From Azolla caroliniana (lineage: Eukaryota; Polypodiophyta): a stretch of 64,000 bases of DNA. The stretch lies in NCBI GenBank assembly GCA_043228905.1, contig JBHGNT010000011.1, forward strand, positions 1,798,001 through 1,862,000. Direction: 5' to 3'. Both the position numbers and the translations under genes were made by a program. The notes beneath the pieces were generated by a model. It was not told where the DNA came from. It saw only the letters and a list, made by a program, of their open reading frames with translations, and searched no databases. Position 1 is the first letter of the stretch, and each line of letters opens with the position of its first letter. Below, one piece after another: positions 1 to 16,252 of the stretch.

Positions 1-2559
1 ATGTGGTTTTGAAGAGGCAATGCCGGCCGGGCTCTAAACATATTTTCTTGTCCTGATAGTGACAGGTTTTAATAAGGGGAAAGGAAAAAGTTGCACCCTT
101 TGCCCAATCATATAAACTTAGTGACCTCTTGGGGTTAACTTCTCTTTAAAATTCGGATGTCCGGACATAGGCAAGGTCTTGCCCGCGAAGATCCAACATG
201 TAACAAATTATGGGATGTACAAACTCCAACTTTAGGGCCAGTTCATGTCAACGCTATTTTCATTGATGAAAGGTTAGGAAATTCACACCCAAGCAAGCCG
301 CCTACCCAACTCGTATGCAGAAAGGGTAGAATGTGATTGGAGGCCTCCAAGTATGAATAATATGTGCCATACCTTTAAAGAAAGTAGTTCGTTTTGATTC
401 ATTACAAAAATTCAGGAGCCAATAAATATTTAACACTTATAATATAAAGATGACATTTGATCGCTAAGATTGAAACACGGGCTTTGGCTTCAAGATTGAA
501 ACATGGTCTTTGGTGTCCCCCGAATTATGGAGGTTGAAGACCCCTTCTTATTTCTATGCATTGGATAAAAATATGTCCAAGCTATTTCACCATGGAGCCA
601 AGGAATGTGTGCCAGACAACTTCTGGACCCTATGACAAAAATATGGAGCTTTAGTGTCAATCTTTTTATGTGTTCCCTATGACAAAAAAAATATGTACAA
701 TTTGTCTTATGAAGGCATTGATGGACATAGATGAGCCCCAGTTTGTACCCGACACATACCATTTTGTCTCGCCTTTTCTAGAGCCTATTCAAACATGCAA
801 TATATGCTAAAATCCAACATCCAATCCTTTGGGCTTACATGATCCCTAAGACTTTGGACGAATATTTTCAACCTCGGTTTTGTATAGGCAACGAAAGTAT
901 CCCACTTTTGTCTACCATTTTTTTCTTGGATGATGTATGGGCATTAACCCTACATGTCCTCTTGATTTTTCACAATTTTGTATATGCCTCATGGTTTGAA
1001 CAAACTTGACGAGTTGAAGGAACATTTAGGGAGGATGACAAGTTTAAAGTCTACAATAACCTATTAGGCCCTTCTTGCTAGGGCAATACACTAACTAAAC
1101 CTTGGACTATGTACGTAGTTGAATCAAACCGACTAGGATTTAACATCGAGATGATATATTGTTCTTGGTATGAGGCAATACAATGGTGACATGGTGTACA
1201 TGTGTACATGCAATATGCAATGATATACATGCAATCTACATGTCTCAGACATCTTTAATGTGCTACAGTGACTACGAAGATAACAAAAATATCAAATTTA
1301 ATGTGTTTGCAAAACATAAATTTCATTATACACATTTCTGTGTGGACATGTTTTGTTATTCGTGAATGTATATGAACTTTAAAACTACCTAGTCAATGGA
1401 AATTGCTTACGTTTACCTTTGTAGATGACATTGTTTTTTGGCATGCCAGATGGAGCTCTAGAGCAAAATGTGATTGGTTATACGAGGATGGTTGATATAA
1501 AGCACCTATGTTTTCTATTAGCAAACAATTGTGGAAAAGATGACCAATCTTGGGATTGATAAGTGGTGCTTGATCATCGCATAAACATTGGTCCAAAGGC
1601 AGTCCCAACAACTTTTTTAAATTTTACTTTTCGTCCTCATATTATATTTGTTTTTTTTTGCAATTAATAACTTGCCATACATGATAGTCTTTGACTTGCT
1701 TTTTAACTTATTTTTGTTTTGTTGTCTTTGCACCCTATTCCTCGTGCTTGTTTACGATTGTTGTGACATCCACTTAAGTGTTGTTTATGATCTTCACAAC
1801 AACTAAGTAGGAGATTGTTGTGGAGATTAAAGTCATTTTGTACAAATTCTATTATTTTCTCTAAGCATTACACTACAATGTAACACTTACGTTTATGTGG
1901 TCTCCAATCTTGATATTACATTATGGGTAAGAGTTATGGGAGAAGGATAAAAATATGGCACAAAATTAGTGATAAACCCAAAATAGGCTAGAGAGGGTTT
2001 TAAGGAACCAACGCAAATGAGTTTGTTGAAGGCATGGACTAATGATTCATTGTGAAGCATTCTTTTGGTGGCTTTATTGTACCCATAGGAACAATATCTA
2101 TTATTTTGTTTTTTGTTGTTTTTTAGTTGCTCACTAAAATTCCTAAGAGAGACTTTTTGAGGTCCTCCATGTCCATATTGTTAAATTGTCTTCAGAGCAG
2201 TACATGCCAATTTTCTAGCACAATCCTCTACAAATCGAGGAAAAATTTATTATCGTTGAGATAGTGTAAGCTTGAGCAAAAGTTGTTTTTACACAAATAC
2301 TCTCAAAGGAGGAAGCGAGAGATCATTAGATTACGATGAAGACTTATCCACATGGCGTAAGAGCGTTTGCTCATACTCCACATGGGCAGTGTGGTGGTGT
2401 TAAAGACACTGACGTGTTTGTATGCAAGTCTCTAGTTGCCAGCTTTGCTTATGCCCAATGAATGTGCTCGTGGTGTTGCTTTGTGCAAACATATTCAACT
2501 TACTACAATTAAGACATCTATCAAGTTTTTAGTGCACTTCTTCATTAGAGTAACCCAAT
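1..2559. other. AT-rich spacer, no gene recognised
   Basis: Only short open frames of up to about 90 codons occur, and none shows a known domain, splice-consistent neighbours or codon structure. Near 1800-1830 there is a purine stretch followed by a TGTTGTGG start that recalls a polypurine tract and LTR edge, but it is too weak to call. The stretch is probably decayed repeat DNA upstream of the gypsy relic that starts near 2560. Confidence 0.5.
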
Positions 2560-4170
2560 GGTGGTCAATGCATATTGAACCTACTTGATTACTAGAGAGG
2601 TTATTATCGTGATGGATTGTCTTCCAAATTTTGGAGTTGTTTCTGGGTGGTTGATGCCTTACACCATTTTAAGGTGAACCTCTGTGATAAAAAATCACTA
2701 GACCCAATCATTTGGCATATGTCTCGGAAGGACAATGCCATGGTGCATGTATTATTTAGAGCTAGATATAAGAGATAAAATGAAATGTTGTGGGAAGATG
2801 GAAAAATGGGTCTTGACTTTTTTACTTCTGCTTATGTGATTGCTTGAGAATGAGTTGCACAAAAACTTATTGCATTCAATGAGAATGAATACAACGGGAA
2901 ATAGCTACACAGGGAAATCGTGGACTCAAATATTGCAATGAGGATAGGGGCACTATTAAGGGCATTGTGTAGGAGAGAAGAACAAAACATCTTATTATTG
3001 ATATTCCATGATAGCCCATGGGTAGGGTACAAAGGCACTTGGGTGATGTTTGTGAAACTTAAATATTGGTGGTTGGGAATGTACAAAGATGTGTCACAGT
3101 TAGTAGAGACATGTCAGACTTGCCAATTACACTCGAACGTAGAACACATGGATGGACTCCACCCAACTTGTTGATTGACAATGCACTATAGTTGGATGGC
3201 TATGTTAGTTATGCCAATGGGGATGGGATAGCTGAAGTACTTTATCTTGGCAAGAGAGGATATTTTCAACCAAGTGGAGGGGAGACTCTAAGAAAGAAGA
3301 AAGTGAAGCTTGTTTGCAAATTTTGGCTAGAAGATGTCACGTGCTAATATGGACATGTAGGAAGATTATCACAGATAGGGGGAGTTGGACACTAATGAAA
3401 TGAAGGAACTCTTCACGTGACTACGTGTCATACTTTTCCTCACTACAATCTACAATATAGAAGTAAATGGAAAGGTGGAGCAACAACGTTTGCCAATAGT
3501 TGAAGTTCTAGTTGTCAAAGGTGAGAGTTCAAAGAGGAGCCACAAAAGATTTCAAAGAAGGCTTACAAGCACTTCATGCAAGGAGAGTTTTTATGGAGGC
3601 AAAGGGAAACTAGGCGAGTAGTGACAATTGATGCTTTATACTTTGTGGGCTTATAGAACCACCCATAGCATAGCAATTGGGTTCATGTCAATCGAGCTTA
3701 TGTATGGGAATAATCCATTGAGCAAACAACTACTTCATGGATAATTGTGCCATGTGATGAAGAGATGGGGATCAAGGCAATTTGAAAGTTGGCTTGAGGG
3801 CATAGAGATAACGCTATATGTGTTAAAGAAGGCTAAATAAAGAAAAAAGTAACGATTTGATAGGAACCATCTCCTTTGACTGAGAAAAGTTAAGGAAGGG
3901 GATTGGGTGTTTGTTTATGGAGGTAGTCTCGACAACCAACACAACTCATTGAGGAATTTCACAATGATGGTTTGGTCCATATGTGGTCATTCAAATGGAT
4001 GATTATGCTACATACAACGTGGCCGAACTTGATTGGACAAGGTTGGCAATGCCTTTTGCAATAAAAAGAGTGAAAGTTTTCAAGAAGTAGCAAGGAGAGA
4101 CACTTGGAATTGAGGATATTGATGAAGACAAAGATGATGATGCAGAAGAGGGGTTGAGAGATGAGGTAAG
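2560..4170 (+). pseudogene. Heavily decayed Ty3/gypsy pol relic (RNase H to integrase)
   Basis: The order of recognisable scraps matches element X at 42.7-45.8 kb. An RNase H end (DCLP, then SRKDNA) lies near 2610-2760. An integrase zinc-finger region lies at 2920-3174, with YWW, a CQTCQ pair and LHPT. A core scrap with TDRGELD and then NGKVEQQ lies at 3340-3490, and a WAYRTTHS block at about 3640-3710. The acidic tail near 4110-4170 also has a counterpart in X. The frame is broken by many stops and indels, and the second zinc-finger His appears replaced by Tyr. No LTR is visible. It is an old copy of the X lineage; function is ruled out. Confidence 0.75.
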
Positions 4171-7100
4171 AGATGGTTAAGTTCCCCCAATCTTGCTACC
4201 TCTTTTGATACATATCGAAGGATGCGTAGGTTTGGTGGGGGGTAAGCAAGATTCAAATTCCCCTAATCTCGCCATCCTTTTTGGCACATTTTTAAGGATT
4301 CATAGGTTGTGATGTTGTGGGCAAAAGGGGAAAATGGCTAAAACGTCAAGGTTGAGATCTAGGTCAAAGTGAACACCAAAGGAATTTAACATAAAAGTAG
4401 AAGATAAAAAACAACATCAGAACATAGCTTAAATGATAAGAACTAAGCACTAGAACAAATGGGCTAAGGGTTTGATACCAAGAGGGATAGAGGAGGAAAG
4501 ACCATCTACAATGGTTAAGGCAATCCCTTTGAAATGGTTTTATCATGGGAACCCCCAACTAGAGAACTCATTAAATGTCTTGGTGGAGGATGTCTATGTA
4601 GCGGGCAATGTGGCTACTCATCAACCATCTTTGTGTTGGCCTCTCCATGATCGGTCAAAACTTGCAGACAACCTCATTGTAGAACCTCCCTTCTTGAACA
4701 TAGGCGCAACATTGAGCCTAGGGTTCACATTGCCTAAACCTCATCATCATTTCCCCATAATTCTACCCCCTACTTTAGTAATGTTTCAACAAACATATGC
4801 CTAAAGGGGGTGGGAGGAGATTTTATGATCTTGAAATACCCCAATCTTTCACCAAAAGTATGCGTACATATTGACACCCCTAAAGTGAATTCTTATTCTA
4901 AACTATAAACCAAACAACTACACATTAGCACAACATACACAAACACACATAAGCATATACACAAATAATTTCACGTGCACATAAGCTCACATTTGCAGAT
5001 AATCACATAGACAAGCGCACACATGCATGTAAAAAGTATTATCAATCACACACTAGCACATACTCAAATAGTTATAGGAAACTGAATCATTTACACGTAA
5101 ATACCCAAAAGGGACTACCATTCACAATCACCCATTTGCACCTAAATTCTCGAAGGAAACCCTAAGTGCTCCTCCACATATCAGGTGGGACATTAATTTG
5201 TGCACACATACGTCTAATCTTGAATGACCATCATCAACAAACTTCAAAAACATTATCCTTAACATTGTGTTCCTTGGTTCAAGACCCCAGTGGTTCTCCT
5301 TGATTTTCACATACACAAACGTATTTTTGCAATAGCATCGTAGGTTTGAGGCTGAAGTTTGTTAGGGGCCTTGAACTCGTGCAAAAAGGCCCACTTGATG
5401 ATGAATTCACATTCAATTTACACACGTAAATTTTAACGTCCGAAAGTAATGTCACTAGAGGAATTTCTATGGCTCCCTCCCTTTTGCTTCCTTTTTCCTC
5501 GGACATTCTTCATGCTTATAGACCATGACCACACTAGTTGTGTCTATCATGGAAGCAAATGATTATAGTAGGGTTTTCCGAGAATTGTGGTTATGTATTT
5601 CGCTTCGTGATGTTTTTTATTTTTTGATAAAATTCCTTCAAAATAGTTTTGTAACGGTCCATCATTTATCACTTGTTTTGTGAGCAAATAACAATGACAT
5701 TGGAGCATGAGAATTAAGTGGGAGAAGTTGAAAGCATGTCGTCTATTCTTCGTTATGATAGTAGAAACATGAGACAAGGGAGGTGGGAATTGCGGTGCAA
5801 AGAGTCAATTATACCCATTTATTTGAGCAGGTGTTTTTTATCATCATCATCATATCATCATTATTATTTTGAAGTTTCAACTTTTAGAGCTCTTTTTCTA
5901 GAGAAGCTGAATCATAAGTGTGCATGAACTATTATTAAATAACATTGGCATTCCCAAACACCACTTGGAAACGAACCGAAGGCATCATGATATATGTATA
6001 GGGTAAATATCACACGGTTGCTAATATAGAACCACAAAAAACTCATCAAGTTATTGTAATAAGAATTAATTTTATGAAAAAACGTAGCAAATTTATAATT
6101 ATAAACAAATGTCATTGCATGCATGAGCATTGAACATTGCATTTACATTTGTGGAACTAGAAATATATAACCAGACTTAAGGAATGAGATACTTACTATT
6201 AAAGCTCCTTTGCCTTTCAAAATATGCACCTAAATGAACTCGAGATCGAAAAGGTCATGAATGCAAATTCTTAATGTTCAAATAAATGCAATATTGTGTA
6301 CATGCTTTAAAACCAACAATCATAAATTGATCAAGCCACTAAGTTTGTCTTGATGATGAACAATTTCTATACATCGTTATAGGTGTGGGATGATTTCTAC
6401 ATGAACGAATGTGTTGATTGGATGATTGAAGCCTAGGTAAACTTAGTGCAACATATTGCGGAAGAGAGGAAAGTGAATCAAGGCTGATGCTTGGTGCTAC
6501 CAAGTCAAAACAACGTAACTTCTTCTAACACCCCTAGTAAAACCTTTGTATTGACCTTCATGAGAATCTTTTACATATCAATTGCCTCCGCTTTAGTTTA
6601 AATAAACTTCCCTTCTTTATCTCTCGTCACATGGGGGATCCAGAGCATCAAATTTTTTATAAATTAACAAGGTTAAGCTTTTCATATTTTAAATTGTAAA
6701 CATGAATCAAGGAAATTTTATGAAACTTCATCAACATAAGGTATGGAAGTAAACCAAAATTTAAGTGATTGATTGAGTGTGTTAAGAGTGCCAACAATCA
6801 TACGTAACTTTTTACAACCAAGAGACCCAAGAATAATATTGATAATTTGATAGCGTAATATACATTACTCCTAAGAATATTTACACAATACTAAATGAAG
6901 GGAGTTCAACTAAATATTTACAACTAAACTGAATTATATCTGGTCTCATAGCCCATTCCTATCATTTTGAAGCTCATTATCTCAAAGCATGAAATTAATA
7001 TGGGATCTGGTCTCAAAGTATGAGGAAGCGTTTAACTATCTTAGTTAATGGGATTTATGGTATACAATTGACAGATGAGTTATGAGTTCTTGTTTGATCG

Positions 7101-7498
7101 TCTCTATGAAGTACCATAACATCTAAGGTCCCTCCTATCACCATAGGAACAACATGATTTTCTTGTATCATCACTTTATTTGAATATGTACAGTACCTTT
7201 CCGGAAAAAAGAAAAGTAAAGCTCAATTAGTAATGTTTAGATTCCATGTGATGAAATTAAGTTTGGTTTTGACATATGCCATGAAATCATTGAAGTGAAG
7301 GAAATTGAATTTGTACATTGCATTGTGCCCATGAAAGAAGACAAGTCCTTAGCTGTACATTGTCAGCCAAACAATGAAAAGGAAACAAGCTTTTCGTGCA
7401 AGAGTATAAGAGCTCTTGCTAAGTCATCACAAAGTGTTTTACATAATAATAAACACAATAATCAACCAGGGTTTAACACGATCGAATTGTCAAATAGA
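4171..7498. other. Intergenic AT-rich DNA
   Basis: No gene is recognised. An open frame of 110 codons on the plus strand at 4472-4804 has no motif that I can place. The rest is AT-rich sequence with scattered short frames and simple runs such as the TCA repeats near 5840-5865. The last part, close to 7498, is the 3' flank of the cysteine protease gene on the minus strand and should contain its 3' UTR. I could not place a reliable polyadenylation site. Confidence 0.45.
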
Positions 7499-10639
<3,141 letters not shown>

Positions 10640-12341
10640 TTCCTCTCCAACAAAAAAGCAGCTTGGTATTATGCGATCTCAATTGGTATACTTGGTCTTT
10701 TGGGAATGTTCTTTGCTGAAGCAACAGGGGGGGGGGGGAGCTTCCTTAAGCCATGGAAGCTATCCTGCCTTTCTCATCATTGTCTTCTGCATCAGGAAAT
10801 TCTCTTTCCTATGTATCCATGGCCCCACAAGAAGAGATTGCATTGCATACCACTCAAATCCTACCCTTTCTCCTAGGAGCAAAAGAGCTTTGTCAAGGAG
10901 TCTCTCTATAGTCAATAGTAAGGGAGCCATTTCTTTTCACCTAAGTAAAAATGTGAGAAAGAAAACCTCTTCGTCCACGCGAGTGCGCGCCAGCGTAAAC
11001 AAAGGTTATGTCCGTCCTTTTCTCCTTGCTTGTCCGCTTAAGAGTTTCCTTGTCCAAGGGTAAATGCACCAAGGGTTTGCGTAGGAGGGACCCCTTCTAA
11101 TAAGATAATAAGACTATTGCTCCTCGAGCTATCGCCTAGTGTGGAGCCTTTGCGTATAGTCTTGGGAGCATCACGTGTGCCAAGTCGGATTGGTTTTTCG
11201 CTCACGAGTAGTAAAACTAAGAGTGGCTCTATCTTCCTTTCATAAAGAATTTCAATACCACGAAAAGACAAAATTATTGGTTATGTACATAATCTAAGTA
11301 ACCTGCCTAAGTAAAGGTTTGAAGTCAGATGTCAAAGTTGTCTCCATTTTAAAATATATTCCTTATCGAAGAGTATTTAATGTTATGGATAATCCTATAC
11401 CAACTCATCAAGCTCCTCTCTATCTGATTTGTTTTGTGACTCATGCGAAAGCAAGAAACTCATTAGCAAATCTATCCATAAATCTTATAGGTTTTTCATT
11501 TTTCTATCTGTGTTATAGAGAAAGATTGCAAAGCAACTACGAAACTATGTACGCCCCATTTCTCTTGTGGCCAATGCATGTGTCCACTCATGTGATCTCA
11601 CCCCATCTCCTTTCCACTCCTTGTGCATGTACCACTTTTCCCATAGCTAATGATTTTGTCTTCAACAACACCATGAAGTCATGCATGCATTACATCAATG
11701 TGCAAGTCTAACCAGTAAACCTTTTCTCTTTTAGGCGAATGCCACTCTATCAATTGATGTGTTGAAAAAGACATGATATGCATATGCATGCGGCAAATGC
11801 ATTGCCTTAGATTTGTGAACACATTCAAAGGAAGCACGCATTCTCATTTATAGCTTCATGGAATCATGAGCTTTTTTGTGCTCTCAATGCAACAAGCATT
11901 CTTTGCCAAAAAGCGAAGAAATGGAAGCTTTACGAGGTCGTGCTATGTCAAACAAGACAATATGTGCCTAGCATAATGTCATGCATGACAAAAGATGGAA
12001 ATTCGAGTAAATCCTCAAAGTGTTACATAGAATAATTTATAGGCAAAAAAGTTGAATCTATAGATTGCCTAATCCTATGAATAAAACGAATAATAATCTA
12101 GACTAATTAAAGAGCTTAATGGTCTAATTGATATGTATATTTACACATCCACTAAGAGAATCAAAATCCGAATAAATCTTAAATGGTCATAAAACAATCA
12201 GTTTGAGACATGGACCTTACATCCTTCCAAATTGGAACATTGAAATGAGTAAGCATATTTCGTTCTTTTTATCGCAAGGAAAACATCACATGTGAAACTT
12301 GAGTTATTTTTAACATTTTTTCGTGTACTAAATCTTCGTAT
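10640..12341. other. Upstream region of the protease gene and spacer
   Basis: This is 5' flanking DNA of the protease on the minus strand, followed by spacer. A run of 12 G lies at about 10727-10738. The stretch from about 10960 to 11270 is richer in G and C than its surroundings and has a 77-codon minus-strand frame with no recognised domain. No convincing TATA box could be placed close to the protease start. Confidence 0.4.
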
Positions 12342-12413
12342 TGTGGTGTGTATGTGTTCCTTTGTGCCACCCTTTTAGAACAACCTTTTTAGGATGCATG
12401 TACCTAAGTCGGC

Positions 12414-12726
12414 CCTAACAATCGGCAACGAACGGTTCGGTTCGGTTTGAGAGGGTCCAAACCGAACCGTTTAAAAATTTTGAAACTTGAACCGAACCGA
12501 ACCGCGAAACCGAACCGTTAAACCATTAAATCGTAAAAACCGCGATTTCGTGGTTCGGTTTCGGTTTTCAAAAATAAAAAACCGATAAACCATTTAAACC
12601 ACGGTTTTTTACTATTGAAACCGAACCGAACCATTTTTTAAAACCAAAACCTGAACCGAACCGAACCGTTGAAACCGTTAAACCGCGGTTTGGTTCGGTT
12701 CAAACCGAATTGTTGCCGATTGTTAG
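12414..12726. mobile_element. MITE-like inverted-repeat element, 313 bp
   Basis: The ends match as inverted repeats: CTAACAATCGGCAAC at the left and its reverse complement at the right, with one extra C at the left tip. The element is flanked by TCGGC on both sides, consistent with a 5-bp target duplication in the LTR of element E. The interior consists of AACCGAACCG and CGGTTCGGTT blocks in both orientations, so most of it can fold on itself. It has no coding capacity. The superfamily is not assigned because a 5-bp duplication does not point to one plant family with certainty. Confidence 0.75.
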
Positions 12727-13079
12727 TCGGCTCACCCTTTTAGCGCACATTTTTAGCTAAGCCAACCCCAATGGGTACCTTTGTATGAACTATAAATTGA
12801 GCAGGAAGTAAGAAGATAAGTAAGCTGGTTTTGATCTCTTATGTGCATTTCAAATATTGGTGGAAATGCGGGGTACCGGTCCCCCATGTCCAAGCATCCA
12901 CCTCTTCCCCCTCACCTTAGGTTGCCCACTAACTTCTTGTCTTGGATGAGTTTCTCTAATCCCCGTCCTACACAATAGCCCTCCTGTCCCCCACCTCAGC
13001 CAAGTCCAGGTGGCCCTCAGCCCACAAGCGTGATTGATCTCTATCCACCAATTGTTAGCTCATTTTCCGTCACTACCCC

Positions 13080-13468
13080 CGTCCAACTATTATCTGATCA
13101 GGGCCGCCAGTTCCACGAGGATGTCCTCAACGTCGTTTCAGCTCAATTAGGTGTCCAATAGGTGTTTACGTCCCCATACCATCCTCAGACAAACTGGACT
13201 CATCAGACGCCTCAACAAGACCCTCAAGAAGGAGATTGCCACTTACATTGATCCATGCCACAAAACCTAGGATCAAATCTTGCCTTTCGTCACCCACGCC
13301 TACAATACATCCGTACAGGTGTCGACACGGATCAATCTTTTTCGAGCACTCTATGGACGTAACCCTCGCCTCCAACCAAAATCGTTCATTGATTTCCATT
13401 CGAAACCTGCTAACATGGATAGTGCTACTTGGGAGCTCTATCTCCAACAGATCCTCCCCCTCCTTTGA
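13080..13468 (+). pseudogene. Gypsy integrase fragment inside element E
   Basis: SDQGRQF and SPYHPQTN blocks are followed by a region with FVTHAYNTS and ALYGR, the usual order of the integrase core and its C-terminal side in Ty3/gypsy elements. At least one frameshift (near 13195) and one stop (TAG near 13158, at a probable Gln codon) break it. It is a relic carried between the two LTRs. Confidence 0.75.
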
Positions 13469-13724
13469 CAAGCCATTGTTCCTATTCTTGTTCCTGTTCC
13501 TACTCCTCAGTCTCTTGTTTCTCTCAAGGGGGAAATGTGGTGTGCATGTGTTCCTTTGTGCTACCCTTTTAGAACACCCTTTTTAGGATGCATGTACCTA
13601 AGCCGACCCACCCTTTTAGCACACCCTTTTTAGTTAGGTCAACCAAAATGGGTACCTTAGTATGAGCTATAAATTGAGCAAGAAGTAAGAAGATAAGTAG
13701 GATGGTTTTGATATGTGCATTTCA

Positions 13725-14886
13725 CAATATCGTTTTTAAATAAAGAAATGTGCAACCAGGAATGTGGGCTTTACGTCTTTGATCGCATGTGAGTTGTTGG
13801 GTTCACAAAGCATGAAAATATAGAAAGCAGTCCAATTTGGACATGTCAAAAACCAATTAGTTGGAATCAATAAGGACATCAGATATATTTTGAAGGGTTG
13901 AAGCCAATATTGAAAACCTTCCGAGCATTATTTGACCTTGCAGTATGCCACAACCTCAATTATAATCTATAAAAATATTTGGGTAGCACAATCTTTGTGA
14001 TATCAAGATTTTACCAAGTAGCACAAACTTTGTCTTCATGGCCGGGATAAGAAAGTTCCTCACATTGGAACTCTAATCCCTGCAATTTACTTGTTTTCTT
14101 GTGTTCCATAAATATAATTGTGGTTTATGCATCCAAAGGTAACATTGATTCACCACAAAGATCATTTCATATGAATCATTAATAGTAAGTAGGTTGGGTA
14201 AACAAACATATGATGTGTGCTTGCTCCAGATTTAGAACATCTATTTAAAGAAACTCACCTTTTGTTTAAACTTTAATAATTCTTGGGAAACAGTTTTGTG
14301 CACAACTACAAAGGGAACTATGAAAAAAACACATCTTACATTTGTTGGCGACAATGCAAGGACTACAAGCAACATTGGAAACTATATGACGGTAGTGAAG
14401 TAAATATGATTACAGATAAAGTGGATATTATAATTAAAACCATGTAAGAAATTAGATGTCACTTGTCATAATAAAACAACATTCTTATATTGCAAGGATT
14501 AACATCAAACATTCTCTAACAATGTAAAAGATCTGCGTTAAATATATTCCAACAATCAAGAATAAATCAAGGTCTATGAATATAAGGATCATCACAAAAA
14601 GCTTGTTGCAATCAATGCTTATTTTCTCATGGAGATGCTATATTTGTAAACATAGATAAGATATAGACAAAGTTGGAGCAATGTCAAGAAATACAGCCCA
14701 CTTTGTATCATAAGTAGAACATATGCACGTGTGATGCATATTATATGAGCTTTTAAAAAGACAACTACCACTTTGTATATGCAAAATATGTAGACAAAAG
14801 GGATCTATGTGGTGCATTTAACTCAATGAGTGCACCTTGTGAGAACAAAAACCAAAAATTAAAAAGAGATTTGCACTAGTCCACAG

Positions 14887-14932
<46 letters not shown>

Positions 14933-16252
14933 AAGCCCAATACAAAACTCTCTGGAGGTATATTCATCAAGAAAGGACGCAGAAGAGATGAGGCTAATCA
15001 ATAGATAGAGAAGCTTTGGTGCTTAAAACCATAAATGCTCCACAAACAAGTTTAGAAATGACCACACAAATCATCTACCAAGTGTGACTCTGCTTTGTAC
15101 TATCCAATAAAACCAAACTAGTTTAATTTCACACAAGATGCTTCCCTCGGGGTGTTCAGAATAGAAAATAGCAAGAAAGGTGGCACATGCTAAACTCAAT
15201 TTCAGAGGTCAATAAAGGAAACCCTTGACGTTCAGGCGCAAAGCCATATTACAAGCTTTGACATGCTCCTTGTTTGAAAGAATTTGGCTTTGAGATACAG
15301 TTTATCCACACTCAAAACAATGCATCATCCACCTCTTGAAATATTGATGATCCATTTCCTTTGTACACTCCCATCTCTATCTTCAATCCATATAACAGAC
15401 ATCATAATCCAATTCATAAGGCATATCACTGAGACAACCAAAGCTGACCCAGAACATGATGATTCCAACAGTAGTTCGAACAATTTACCTTTCATCCATA
15501 GATGGGAGTACAAAGGTATGAAAGGTACCACACACTGATTGGCCAAAATTCAGAATCCTCGATCATCGGTGGTTTTTAGATACTTCACAAAGAACTGGAA
15601 TCACAAAGATTCCCAGACATAAACACGCAATAAGTTAGAAAATGAACCCAGAAGTGTACTCACCATTTCTCACCTGTTAAATTTATTCATCACCAAAAGG
15701 TAGACAAGTCAAGAGGGTTTACACCAAAAGTTAGTTGTGAAGGTTGTCATGTCCTCTTTATGCACATCAACATGCCTTTAAAAGTATAGTAGTGGAAATG
15801 ATTCTTCATTTAGAAGGTTTCCATATGTCTTTCAAGAAACATCACTATTGATACCTGGAATCTGATAACAGTGAACATATTAATAAATTATTAACCATCA
15901 ATATTATCTATCCATATATCATCTACTTTCATCAGTCATTCAGGAAATGAATTTGTAAATATAGTTAACGAAAATTTTGCATTCACTTTGATGCTCGCAG
16001 AACCTTTTTCAAATGCAGAAACAGTATTGATCCTCAAATTCTACTAACAAAAATTAACAAGCCTATGCAAAATGGAAACATCTTAGTGGTGGTAAATGTT
16101 TCCATAAATAAATTTCCACTGAATTACCATCATTTGTTAGTCAAATCACAACAAATTGTGGTATTGCTCCTAACTATATTACACGTACCTCCATGTAAAA
16201 AATGGTAACGTAAGCTGAGATATTAGCACATATTACAGTTCCTCTAAAAACA
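13725..16252. other. Intergenic spacer downstream of SAE2, with (TA)n
   Basis: AT-rich DNA without a recognisable gene. A pure (TA)n run of about 40 bp lies at 14889-14928. Two facing open frames at 15284-15546 show no domain and look like chance. The right end is the 3' flank of SAE2, which reads on the minus strand. Confidence 0.5.

Larger units (their letters stand above)
12342..13724 (+). mobile_element. Short non-autonomous Ty3/gypsy-type LTR element (E)
   Basis: Two direct LTRs, 12342-12852 and 13536-13724, both start TGTGGTGTG and end TTTCA. A purine tract, CAAGGGGGAAA, abuts the second LTR as a polypurine tract should. The only protein-like content of the 680-bp interior is an integrase scrap. 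The left LTR is longer because a 313-bp inverted-repeat element sits in it; without that insert the LTRs would be about 190-200 bp and clearly related. I could not find a clean target duplication. The element cannot move on its own. Confidence 0.8.

Noticed and set aside
4472-4804. 110-codon open frame
   Set aside because: No recognisable domain and no supporting splice or neighbour evidence; a chance frame cannot be excluded.
14889-14928. Possible regulatory TATA cluster
   Set aside because: A plain (TA)n microsatellite with no gene start nearby.
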